From CAXXIC01 sp049315325 (GTDB lineage Bacteria; Bacteroidota; Bacteroidia; Bacteroidales; UBA7332), in assembly GCA_049315325.1 (NCBI GenBank), contig JBMOKJ010000003.1, positions 124,001-188,000 of the forward strand: a DNA stretch of 64,000 bases, written 5' to 3'. Positions 31,827 to 40,722 of the stretch are shown here, in pieces. The notes under the pieces are model-generated. The model worked only from the letters and a program-made list of their open reading frames with translations, did no database searches and was not told where the DNA came from. Numbering within the stretch: position 1 is the stretch's first letter; each line of letters begins with the position of its first letter. Position numbers and translations under genes: made by a program.

Positions 31827-33704
31827 ATGTTTGATCACGTGAAAATCGTAATTTACACCTTCTTTTTTTTGGTTTTTACCTCTTGTTTATCCGATATATC
31901 CGATTTCAAGACTCAAAACACCGATTTCAAGGAATTGAGTGTCAATCCAAATTTTGTTTGGAAAACTACGAAAAATGTTGTTGTCAAATTTTCGTTTCCC
32001 TTTTCGGGTGTGATCATTGTCTCTTCCATTGATGGTGGGATGCAGTTTTACAAAGGATTTTGTGACAGTACAAAGAATCTGCCCTCCATCAACATCACAG
32101 TGCCGACTTATATTACTCAACTTCAGGTAAATTCTGAGATTGTTAACATAAACGATACATTGGCGCAAGTCGATTCTTTTCCTCAACTTAGGTCTGCTAA
32201 ATCGCTCAATTATTCGCTGTCACTCAATGGAACTACCGATTGGGTTTCTATCCCTAATTCAGCAAATGTACTCTTCAATAATTCATTTACACTCGAAGCT
32301 TGGGTAAAGGCTGACCGTCAGCAAACGGCCAAGATTATTCAAAAAGGCGATTGGGATGGTTTTTCAATAGGGCAAGATTTATACAAAGGATGGATGGCAA
32401 GTGTCGAATTAGGCGACATGACAAATACAGATGTGAATTGGGGAAATGGTCAACCTTTACTGAATAGATGGTATCATGTAGCCGCTGCTTACGAAAATAA
32501 TGTATTGAAGCTCTATGTTGATGGTGCATTAGTGAATTCTCAGACCACATCAGCTGGTGATTTGCATAAAAACGGTCGGTTAATCTCAATTGGTAGCGAC
32601 GCAGGAAATCAAAAGTTTTTTAAGGGAAAATTTGATGATGTTTCCATTTGGTCAAAATCGTTAACCGGCTCTGAGATTATGCAAGGTAGAAATCTGGGGT
32701 TGTCCGGATCAGAAAGTGGTTTGGTCGCTTTGTGGAAATTTGATGAAGGCTCAGGTTATCTGGTTAATTCGTCGGTAATTACCAATTTGCCCGGAACACT
32801 TGTGGGAGGATTCTCTCTCGATACTGGTTACGGCGTCGACAATGATAATGATGGAGTGCTAAATGGTTACGACGATTATCCGAACGATGCGAGTAGAGCC
32901 TTCAATAACTATTTTCCCGCAGGAGGTTTTGGTAGTTTGGCTTTCGAAGATAATTGGCCTTCAGCTGGCGATTATGACTTCAATGACTTGATTGTTGACT
33001 ATCAGTTCAAGAACGTAACTGACAGTCGGAATAAACTTGTTGAAACTTATGCCACATTTATTTTAAAGGCGGCAGGTGCTTCTTTCCGAAATGGGTTTGG
33101 ATTTCAATTAGCCGGAAACACAATTCCAGAAAGTGCTATTTCAGTTTCTGGTTCAAAATTGAGTGAGGGCTTAATTGCTACCTCACAATCAGGTCTTGAA
33201 AGCAATCAAAACAAACCAACTTTAATCGTTTTCGACAATGCGTTTAAATGTATCAATTATCAAAGCGGATTAGGCGTGAATACGTCACCAAATCAGTTAT
33301 ATTCTAAGCCCGATACGATTGTTTTGCACATTACCTATACTCCGAATACCTATTCTGCTTCAGATCTAAATATCGCGGCATTCAATCCATTTATATTCAT
33401 TGATCAGGCTCGAGATCGAGAAGTGCATTTAATGGACTATCCTCCGACGGCTCTCGCTAATTTGTCTTATTTTGGTAAGAATGATGATGTCAGCAGTATC
33501 GATTCTAAGAAATATTATCGTAGTGCTAAGAACCTTCCTTGGGCAATTAACATCTATCAAAAGTTTGATTATCCCTTCGAAAATGTGGGAGTTTTGAATG
33601 CCTACACCCATCTCTCAGATTGGGCTCAGTCAAATGGATTGAATTATCCAGATTGGTACGAAAATAAGGTTGGTTATCGCAACAATAACTTTATTTACAA
33701 ATGA
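31827..33704 (+). CDS. lipoprotein with LamG and LruC domains
   Basis: 625 residues. The lipoprotein signal ends VFTSC near residue 20. A short N-terminal domain is followed by a LamG/concanavalin-like jelly roll (about 128-290; SFTLEAWVKA, then WYHVAAAYENNVLKLYVDG), a calcium-binding-like DNDNDGVLNGYDDYPND segment near 338-354, and a C-terminal LruC domain (about 360-600; YDFNDLIVDYQF). LamG domains bind carbohydrate or protein ligands; LruC domains occur in surface lipoproteins, with unknown function. It probably displays a binding module at the outer membrane. It stands alone, with a bidirectional terminator after it. Confidence 0.85.
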   Translation: MFDHVKIVIYTFFFLVFTSCLSDISDFKTQNTDFKELSVNPNFVWKTTKNVVVKFSFPFSGVIIVSSIDGGMQFYKGFCDSTKNLPSINITVPTYITQLQVNSEIVNINDTLAQVDSFPQLRSAKSLNYSLSLNGTTDWVSIPNSANVLFNNSFTLEAWVKADRQQTAKIIQKGDWDGFSIGQDLYKGWMASVELGDMTNTDVNWGNGQPLLNRWYHVAAAYENNVLKLYVDGALVNSQTTSAGDLHKNGRLISIGSDAGNQKFFKGKFDDVSIWSKSLTGSEIMQGRNLGLSGSESGLVALWKFDEGSGYLVNSSVITNLPGTLVGGFSLDTGYGVDNDNDGVLNGYDDYPNDASRAFNNYFPAGGFGSLAFEDNWPSAGDYDFNDLIVDYQFKNVTDSRNKLVETYATFILKAAGASFRNGFGFQLAGNTIPESAISVSGSKLSEGLIATSQSGLESNQNKPTLIVFDNAFKCINYQSGLGVNTSPNQLYSKPDTIVLHITYTPNTYSASDLNIAAFNPFIFIDQARDREVHLMDYPPTALANLSYFGKNDDVSSIDSKKYYRSAKNLPWAINIYQKFDYPFENVGVLNAYTHLSDWAQSNGLNYPDWYENKVGYRNNNFIYK

Positions 33705-33712
33705 TCCAAACG

Positions 33713-33747
33713 AAAAGAGCTTCACAATGATTGTGAAGCTCTTTTTT
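33713..33747. terminator. bidirectional terminator between the LruC gene and sucD
   Basis: AAAAGAGCTTCACAAT / ATTGTGAAGCTCTTTT: a 16-bp stem with a very small loop and T runs on both strands. Confidence 0.9.
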
Positions 33748-33767
33748 GTATATAACTGAGTGAACGA

Positions 33768-34640
33768 CTACTTGTTCAACAATTTTTTCATCAGTTGTGG
33801 AATCTCGATTGGTAAACGAGCCACAGGAACACCGATGCTTTCGAAAGCTACAATCTTCTCTTCTGCAGTTCCACTTCCACTCGAAATGATGGCTCCAGCA
33901 TGTCCCATCCGTTTGCCAGGAGGAGCTGTTTGTCCAGCAATGAATGCCACAACTGGTTTGGTTACGTGATTTTTGATGTACTGCGCCGCACGCTCTTCTG
34001 CATCACCTCCGATTTCACCAATCAAAACAATGGCTTCAGTGTCGGGGTCGTTTTGGAACATTTCGAGCAACTCTTCGTAGTAGAGTCCTGCTACTGGGTC
34101 ACCACCGATACCGACACAGGTGCTTTGTCCCAAATCGGCTTGTGTGAGTAGGCTCACCATCAGGTAAGTCAGCGTACCACTTCGGCTCATCAGACCAATA
34201 TTTCCTTTTTTGAAGATGTTTCCCGGAAGAATTCCAATCAACGATTCTCCTGGTGTGATTAGTCCCGGACAGTTTGCCCCAATCAATTTTACTCCTTTTT
34301 TCTTCAAGTAAGCTGTTGCTCTAACCATATCGAGTGTAGGCACACCTTCCGAAATACAGATAACTAATTCAATGCCGCTATCAGCAGCTTCGATAATTGC
34401 ATCTGCTGCGATTGGAGCAGGGATAAAGATGATTGAAACAGTAGCACCAGTCGCTTCTACAGCATCCGAAACTGTATTGAAAACAGGCACACCGTGCACC
34501 TCTTGTCCGCCTTTACCAGGAGAAACGCCAGCTACAATATTTGTTCCGTATTCTATCATTTTGCCGGTGTGGAAACTTCCATCACGGCCAGTAATTCCTT
34601 GTACAAGGACTTTCGTATTTTTATTTATTAAAATGCTCAT
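33768..34640 (-). CDS. sucD: succinyl-CoA synthetase alpha subunit
   Basis: 290 residues. With SucC it interconverts succinyl-CoA and succinate while making ATP or GTP, in the TCA cycle or the fermentative succinate/propionate route. The CoA-binding N-terminal Rossmann domain starts VLVQGITGRDGSFHT; the phosphohistidine is in GKRMGHAGAI near residue 248; GANCPGLITPGE near 122 is also typical. Translated from the same message as sucC, whose stop lies 47 bp upstream. Confidence 0.97.
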   Translation of the reverse strand: MSILINKNTKVLVQGITGRDGSFHTGKMIEYGTNIVAGVSPGKGGQEVHGVPVFNTVSDAVEATGATVSIIFIPAPIAADAIIEAADSGIELVICISEGVPTLDMVRATAYLKKKGVKLIGANCPGLITPGESLIGILPGNIFKKGNIGLMSRSGTLTYLMVSLLTQADLGQSTCVGIGGDPVAGLYYEELLEMFQNDPDTEAIVLIGEIGGDAEERAAQYIKNHVTKPVVAFIAGQTAPPGKRMGHAGAIISSGSGTAEEKIVAFESIGVPVARLPIEIPQLMKKLLNK

Positions 34641-34687
34641 GATTTGATATTTAATTGATGTTGATAATACTGATTGATAGTTCGATT

Positions 34688-35824
34688 TTATAAAGCATTC
34701 ACTAGGCGGATAGTCTCTTGTGCTGCATCGCTCAACGACCCTACTACAGGCAGATTAAGCTCGGCAATAATGCGGAGTCCCTCTTCTGCATTTGTACCCG
34801 AGAGACGTATGACAATCGGTATGTCCATATTCAATTGTTTGAGAGCTGTTACAAGACCTCTCGCAACGTCGTCGCAACGTGTGATTCCACCAAAAATATT
34901 TATCAAAATCACTTTTACATTTTTGTCTGATGTCAACAGATTCATTGCATCAATTACCTTTTGTGGGTTCGAGCTACCACCAATGTCAAGGAAGTTAGCT
35001 GGATGTCCTCCAAAATGTTTGATCACGTCCATCGAAGCCATCGCTAATCCTGCGCCATTTACCATACAGCCGATGTTGCCATCGAGGCGAATGTAAGTCA
35101 AACCGCTATCTTTAGCTTCAATCTCTTTCTTTTCGTCTTCTGTTGGCTCGTTGAGTGCTTCAATCGCTGTTTGGCGGAAAAGTGCATTGTCGTCGAAGTT
35201 CATTTTGCCGTCGAGTGCCAACAATTTACCTTCGTCTGTCACCACCAATGGGTTGATTTCTACCAATGATGAGTCCGTATCGAGGAATATTTGATATAGT
35301 TTTTGGAACATATCCGCTCCCTGTTTTACCAACGAGAAGTCGTCGAACAGTTGGAATGCGATTTTGCGCGCAAGGAATGGAGCCATTCCTAAATCAGGAT
35401 CGATTGGGAATTTCAGAATCGCTTCAGGGTTATCTTTTGCTACTTCTTCGATTTCCACGCCGCCCTCTTTACTTGCCATAAAAAGTACCGATTTCGTGTT
35501 TCTATCGATGGTCATACCTACATAAAACTCTTTGTTGAACTTCACACCTTGTGCTACTAACACTTTTTCTACGGTGTACCCTTTGATATCCATTCCCAGG
35601 ATTTGATTTGCTGCATTTTTTGCATCGTCTAATGTACGAGCCAACTTCACACCACCTGCTTTACCGCGACCGCCGGCGTGAACTTGTGCTTTTACTACTA
35701 CCGGATAGCCTAATTGATCGGCAGCAGTACACACTTCTTCTGTTGTGTAACATACTGTTTCTTTCGTTACGGGAATGGCGTAACGGGAGAAAATTTCTTT
35801 CGCTTGAAATTCGTGAATTTTCAT
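34688..35824 (-). CDS. sucC: succinyl-CoA synthetase beta subunit
   Basis: 378 residues. The nucleotide-binding subunit: an ATP-grasp domain (VVKAQVHAGGRGKAGGVKL near residues 43-61) and a C-terminal CoA-ligase domain with NIFGGITRCDDVA near 310. It starts MKIHEFQAKEIF, as in most family members. It is the first gene of sucCD, preceded by a well-formed promoter at 35,925-35,954 and a leader of about 95 bases. Confidence 0.97.
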   Translation of the reverse strand: MKIHEFQAKEIFSRYAIPVTKETVCYTTEEVCTAADQLGYPVVVKAQVHAGGRGKAGGVKLARTLDDAKNAANQILGMDIKGYTVEKVLVAQGVKFNKEFYVGMTIDRNTKSVLFMASKEGGVEIEEVAKDNPEAILKFPIDPDLGMAPFLARKIAFQLFDDFSLVKQGADMFQKLYQIFLDTDSSLVEINPLVVTDEGKLLALDGKMNFDDNALFRQTAIEALNEPTEDEKKEIEAKDSGLTYIRLDGNIGCMVNGAGLAMASMDVIKHFGGHPANFLDIGGSSNPQKVIDAMNLLTSDKNVKVILINIFGGITRCDDVARGLVTALKQLNMDIPIVIRLSGTNAEEGLRIIAELNLPVVGSLSDAAQETIRLVNAL

Positions 35825-35924
35825 CTTCTTTTTAGTTGGATTATTTTGATAAAACTTAAGGTTGCCTTTATTATCTATTAGAGAAATATTTATTTATTAT
35901 GATTACAAATAAATAACAAAAAAG

Positions 35925-35954
35925 CAAAGATATAGAATCAGATAATATAAGCAA
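35925..35954 (-). promoter_or_regulatory. promoter of sucCD
   Basis: On the minus strand: TTG, 19 bp, TATCTTTG, matching the Bacteroidetes -33/-7 pattern. The remaining spacer between sucC and the DUF1566 gene (35,825-36,190) is AT-rich, and I see nothing else in it. Confidence 0.55.
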
Positions 35955-36190
35955 CGCTTTTACCAAAAAGATGTTTAATGAATAAAATAAATTTTCTTAA
36001 AATGTCATTATTTACCAATTAATGCTACAATAATTGATAAAAAATTATTCACAAATTGTTCGAATTGTAACCAAAAGAAACTCAAGCGACTTTTTATTCT
36101 ACGATGGGATAAGTATTATTTTGAGGTAATAGGTGTTTATGATTTCAATTTTTTATGTGTCATTAGGTAACAATCTACATCGAATGGAGG

Positions 36191-37465
36191 CTAAGGCGTG
36201 ATTGGATTGATTGTTCTTACTAATCTCACGTAGTTGGCTATGCGTATTGCATCGCCCTGTGGTCCTCTTCCACGAGGATATAGTTGAGCGTTACCGGTTT
36301 TGGGATCGCTGCGTTGGCAACCAGCCCCATGTACATCTACCCAACCGCCCAGCATCCACATATATCCCATACCGCGCCCAAAAGAGAGATAAACCGCTGC
36401 AGATCCATTTGAGTAAGGTGAACTGTTGGTGTGAGTTGTGCTGCTCCAATAACATGGATAATCAGCAATTCCAGCTTCATTCACAATTTTTGTGCAGTTA
36501 AATAATGGGTCGATTGCCGCCGAATTGCTTGTTGAAGGAGAACGACCGTAGTCGATTATGCTTTGCAGCTCTTTCGCATCAGGAAGCCTCCAATCGCTGA
36601 ACCCTGCGAATGAATGATTTTCTGCGTAACTCAATGCTTCTTGCCAGTTCATCCCTTTGCCACTATCCTCTTGCATCCACATCAAGCCAGTAGCCGAATC
36701 GCTGATTGTTCCATCTTTGTTATCGGTAAATTTATTTTTGCCATAGTCTAAATTCCCTCTGACATAGAGTCGGTAAAACTTTTTTTCACCCGAACCACGT
36801 GGATTATTCAACCCATACCCTTTTATTCGTCCATCGGCGAAGTTTACTCCAAAAACTGTTTTAGCTTTATTCATTGTGTAATCGACATAGCAGGTTGAAG
36901 AAACAAATTGAGCATCAATTAGTCGTTCCCCGGCTTTCGTATCTCCGTATCCAAAACCAAAGTAGCGTGTATCAATGAATGGCACAGAGCTGTATTGACT
37001 TCCACTCACATCCAATCCACTAAAGAGAATGAGCGAATAAAGCTCTTTGATAGATGGCAATCTCCAGTCGGAATATCCACCTATGTGGCAACTTGTTGCA
37101 CCAGCTAAAGCCTCTGAGTAACTCTCTTTGTCAGTAATGTCTATTACCCCATCGCCACTTTTGTCAGCGGACTGTTGCCACATAAGTCCTGTAACTAAAT
37201 CAGAAATGGTTCCATCGCCATTGTTTTTATACTCAGGTTTGTTCCCTGGATAACAAGCATTCTGACCAAAGAAATCGGATCCTACATTAGATGATTTAAT
37301 TTCAGTAGTGTTGTCGTAAAACTTGCTTTGATTTGTTCCCACAATTGGATAATTGCCAACAGTTTCCGTTTTTGCACCAACAGTTGTAGTTGAAATTAAT
37401 AGTACAACTATCCAAATTGAATAGTGCATAGATTTGCGATTTTTAGCGCTCGTTTCCATAATCAT
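36191..37465 (-). CDS. exported protein with two DUF1566 domains
   Basis: 424 residues with a signal peptide (hydrophobic stretch about 15-31; alternative starts at codons 3 and 13 would not remove it). Two DUF1566 units are clear: NGDGTISDLVTGLMWQ then GYSDWRLPSIKEL in the first half, and NKDGTISDSATGLMWMQ then GFSDWRLPDAKEL in the second. DUF1566 belongs to the C-type-lectin-like fold superfamily and usually occurs in secreted binding proteins. There is no lipobox or sorting domain, so its final location is uncertain (periplasm or outside). It is monocistronic and divergent from uvrA. Ligand unknown. Confidence 0.85.
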   Translation of the reverse strand: MIMETSAKNRKSMHYSIWIVVLLISTTTVGAKTETVGNYPIVGTNQSKFYDNTTEIKSSNVGSDFFGQNACYPGNKPEYKNNGDGTISDLVTGLMWQQSADKSGDGVIDITDKESYSEALAGATSCHIGGYSDWRLPSIKELYSLILFSGLDVSGSQYSSVPFIDTRYFGFGYGDTKAGERLIDAQFVSSTCYVDYTMNKAKTVFGVNFADGRIKGYGLNNPRGSGEKKFYRLYVRGNLDYGKNKFTDNKDGTISDSATGLMWMQEDSGKGMNWQEALSYAENHSFAGFSDWRLPDAKELQSIIDYGRSPSTSNSAAIDPLFNCTKIVNEAGIADYPCYWSSTTHTNSSPYSNGSAAVYLSFGRGMGYMWMLGGWVDVHGAGCQRSDPKTGNAQLYPRGRGPQGDAIRIANYVRLVRTINPITP

Positions 37466-37696
37466 AAGTTTTTGTTGTTACTCAACAATATTACAAACGA
37501 GAGTTTTGCCTTCAAAATGATTTCAATTAAAAGGAAGAAATCTTCATTCGATAGTTAGTTTTGTTCAGTCAATTCTTCAAGAAAGCGCTTTGAGAATAGT
37601 CAAATATAAATAACCAATATAAATTCAACTGCAAAAATCTGTCTTATTAGTGTTCTGTGGAGGCAATCAAACAATAAATTTAGAAAGCAAAACAAT

Positions 37697-37727
37697 TTTG
37701 CAATACTGTGTAAAAGGTGTACCTTTG
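37697..37727 (+). promoter_or_regulatory. promoter of uvrA
   Basis: TTTG (37,697-37,700), exactly 19 bp, then TACCTTTG (37,720-37,727): a full match to the Bacteroidetes consensus. The start of transcription should fall about 17 bases before the ATG. Confidence 0.7.
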
Positions 37728-37750
37728 CGAATTAATTTATTCGACCCACG

Positions 37751-40567
37751 ATGAACGAACAAGAAGAGATTGAAGTGCTTGGTGCAAGGGTGCACAATCT
37801 GAAAAATATAGACGTCACAATTCCTCACAACAGCTTTACCATCATCACCGGATTGAGTGGTAGTGGCAAGTCGTCGCTCGCTTTCGATACCATTTTTGCA
37901 GAAGGACAACGCCGCTACATCGAAACGCTTTCGTCGTATGCACGCAACTTTTTAGGTAATCTTGAGCGACCCGATGTCGACAAGATTTCTGGTCTTTGCC
38001 CTGTGATTTCCATCGAACAAAAAACCACCAACAATTCCCCTCGTTCTACCGTTGGTACCACTACAGAGATTTACGATTTTCTGCGTCTTCTCTATGCACG
38101 GGCAGGGGAGGCTTTCTCTTACAACACGGGTGAAAAGATGGTGAAATACACCGAAGAGCAGATTTTGGAACTGATTCTCGAACGCTATATCGGTCAACGA
38201 ATCTACATTCTTTCACCATTGGTGCGCAACCGCAAAGGACATTACAAAGAGCTGTTCGAGAACCTCCGCAAGAAAGGCTTTCAAAACGTGCGCATCAACG
38301 GTGAACTGCGCGAAATCATTCCCGGACTGAAACTCGACCGCTACAAAAACCACAGCATCGAACTCGTTATCGACAAGATGCAGGTCTCCAACAAAGACGA
38401 GCAACGCCTCCGCACCAGTGTGCGCCTCGCCATGAAACAAGGTGAAGGGTTGCTGATGATTCTCAACGAAAAAGAGGAAGTGCGCCATTTTAGTCGTCAG
38501 CTGATGTGCCCTTCCACAGGGCTTTCGTATGGCGAACCTGCACCACACAACTTTTCGTTCAACTCGCCACAAGGTGCGTGTCACCGCTGCAAAGGGTTGG
38601 GTATCATCAATCAGATCGACCACGAAAAGATTATGCCGGACACCAATAAAAGCATCTACAACGGAGGGATTGTGCCACTTGGCAGCCACCGTCAGACGAC
38701 TTTGTTCTGGCAAATAGAGGCTATTTCTGAGAAATACGGCTTTACGCTCAAAACCCCTATCAAAGATATCCCCGAAGAGGCGATGGAGGAGATTCTTTAC
38801 GGTTCAGAGGAGCGATTGAATGTAAAAAATAGTGCATTGGGCGTCAACTCAAATCTTTTCTTGAGCTACGACGGTGTGATTCGTTACATCGAAATGCAGC
38901 AAGAGGCAAGTGCCACAGCTACGGGTCAGAAGTGGGCAAATCAATTTGTGAAAGTCTCCGTTTGTCCCGAATGCGAGGGCAAACGCCTCAATAAAGAGTC
39001 GCTGCACTACCGATTGGCAGACAAAAATATCGCGCAACTGGCAGAGATGGATATCTCAGACTTATATAATTGGCTTGAAACGGTAGAAATCCAACTGAAT
39101 GAGAAGCAACGAACCATAGCACTTGAGATTTTGAAAGAAATTCGCGGCAGATTGCGCTTTCTACTCGATGTAGGTTTGAATTATTTGGCGCTCAACCGCT
39201 CTTCACAATCCCTTTCGGGCGGCGAGAGTCAGCGCATCCGACTCGCCACGCAGATTGGCTCGCAACTAGTGAATGTGCTCTATATTCTTGATGAGCCAAG
39301 TATCGGACTCCATCAGCGCGACAATGAACGATTAATTACGTCGCTCAAACAACTCCGCGATACAGGCAATACAGTCGTAGTCGTAGAGCACGACAAAGAC
39401 ATGATGCTCAGTGCCGATCGTGTAATTGATATGGGACCTCGTGCTGGTCGCTTTGGTGGCGAAATAGTGTTTGCTGGCACACCTGCCGAAATGCTCAAAA
39501 CCGACACACTCACTTCTGCATACCTCAATGGAACTGCAAAAATTGAAGTGCCAAAAACGCGAAGAAAAGGCACAGGGAAAAGTATTAAGCTGAAAGGCGC
39601 AACGGGCCATAACCTCAAAAACGTGAGTGTTGAATTTCCTCTTGGCACACTTATTTGCGTGACAGGAGTTTCGGGTAGTGGCAAATCGAGTCTGATTAAT
39701 GGTACATTGCAACCGATTATCAGCCAGAAATTCTACCGTTCGCTGCAAGATCCACTTCCTTATACCTCTATGGATGGCATAGACCACATCGATAAGATTG
39801 TGACCGTCGATCAGAGTCCACTCGGACGAACACCACGCTCTAATCCAGCTACGTACACAGGTGTATTCTCCGATATTCGCAACTTGTTTGTTGGACTACC
39901 CGAAGCTAAAATTCGTGGCTACAAAGCAGGTCGATTCTCGTTTAATGTCGCCAGCGGACGTTGTGAAACGTGCAGCGGAAACGGCTACAAAACCATCGAA
40001 ATGAATTTCTTACCCGATGTATTTGTACCTTGCGAAGATTGCCATGGCAAGCGCTACAACCGAGAAACACTCGAAGTGCGCTTCAAAGGCAAATCCATTG
40101 CCGATGTACTCGATATGACCATTTCGCAAGCGGTGGAGTTCTTCGAAAACATTCCGATTATTCTCACTAAAATAAAAGTGTTGGAAGATGTCGGTTTGGG
40201 TTACATCAAACTCGGACAACCATCGACCACGCTATCGGGTGGAGAAAGCCAACGCGTGAAACTGGCAACTGAGCTTGCCAAACGCGATACGGGACAAACA
40301 CTCTACATCCTCGATGAACCGACTACTGGACTGCACTTCGAAGACATCAACGTGCTGATGGGTGTTATCAACCGATTAGTGGACAAAGGCAACACCATGA
40401 TTGTGATTGAACACAACATGGATGTGATTAAATGTGCCGACTACATCATCGACATGGGACCTGAAGGCGGAAGTGGCGGAGGAAAACTCCTCTGCAGCGG
40501 CACTCCCGAAGAAATATGCAAGAAAAAAGAGACCTTTACCACAATGTTCTTGAAAAAAGAATTATAA
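37751..40567 (+). CDS. uvrA: excinuclease ABC subunit A
   Basis: 938 residues, full length. The damage-recognition ATPase of nucleotide excision repair; it loads UvrB and interacts with Mfd, also in this window. Two ABC modules are visible: Walker A GLSGSGKSS near 36 and GVSGSGKSS near 640, and two signature sequences (SLSGGESQRIRLA and TLSGGESQRVKLA). Zinc-binding CxxC pairs are present (CHRCKG, CPECEG, CETCSG, CEDCHG). The C-terminus is CSGTPEEICKKKETF...LKKEL. A degraded copy of this 3' end lies behind the downstream TonB receptor gene at 44,064-44,152. Confidence 0.97.
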   Translation: MNEQEEIEVLGARVHNLKNIDVTIPHNSFTIITGLSGSGKSSLAFDTIFAEGQRRYIETLSSYARNFLGNLERPDVDKISGLCPVISIEQKTTNNSPRSTVGTTTEIYDFLRLLYARAGEAFSYNTGEKMVKYTEEQILELILERYIGQRIYILSPLVRNRKGHYKELFENLRKKGFQNVRINGELREIIPGLKLDRYKNHSIELVIDKMQVSNKDEQRLRTSVRLAMKQGEGLLMILNEKEEVRHFSRQLMCPSTGLSYGEPAPHNFSFNSPQGACHRCKGLGIINQIDHEKIMPDTNKSIYNGGIVPLGSHRQTTLFWQIEAISEKYGFTLKTPIKDIPEEAMEEILYGSEERLNVKNSALGVNSNLFLSYDGVIRYIEMQQEASATATGQKWANQFVKVSVCPECEGKRLNKESLHYRLADKNIAQLAEMDISDLYNWLETVEIQLNEKQRTIALEILKEIRGRLRFLLDVGLNYLALNRSSQSLSGGESQRIRLATQIGSQLVNVLYILDEPSIGLHQRDNERLITSLKQLRDTGNTVVVVEHDKDMMLSADRVIDMGPRAGRFGGEIVFAGTPAEMLKTDTLTSAYLNGTAKIEVPKTRRKGTGKSIKLKGATGHNLKNVSVEFPLGTLICVTGVSGSGKSSLINGTLQPIISQKFYRSLQDPLPYTSMDGIDHIDKIVTVDQSPLGRTPRSNPATYTGVFSDIRNLFVGLPEAKIRGYKAGRFSFNVASGRCETCSGNGYKTIEMNFLPDVFVPCEDCHGKRYNRETLEVRFKGKSIADVLDMTISQAVEFFENIPIILTKIKVLEDVGLGYIKLGQPSTTLSGGESQRVKLATELAKRDTGQTLYILDEPTTGLHFEDINVLMGVINRLVDKGNTMIVIEHNMDVIKCADYIIDMGPEGGSGGGKLLCSGTPEEICKKKETFTTMFLKKEL

Positions 40568-40587
40568 TTCAGCTTACTTTCATACTT

Positions 40588-40628
40588 AAGGCTGCATTCA
40601 TTTCGATGGAGGCAGCCTTTCTATTTTT
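40588..40628 (+). terminator. intrinsic terminator after uvrA
   Basis: Stem AAGGCTGC / GCAGCCTT with a T-rich tail. Confidence 0.7.
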
Positions 40629-40655
40629 AGATGTAATATCATTGTATTGTTTATG

Positions 40656-40688
40656 TTGTATTATTTTAATTAACACTGCTTATTTTTG
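40656..40688 (+). promoter_or_regulatory. candidate promoter of the TonB receptor gene
   Basis: GTTG ending at 40,658, 22 bp, then TATTTTTG (40,681-40,688), 34 bp before the ATG. The spacer is one base longer than usual. Confidence 0.45.
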
Positions 40689-40722
40689 CGAAGTTTTTAT
40701 GTTTAACAATAATTAGATTAGT

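Noticed and set aside
36191..37465. Diversity-generating retroelement target
   Set aside because: DUF1566 belongs to the lectin-like fold used by such targets, but there is no reverse transcriptase gene, template repeat or variable 3' region nearby.
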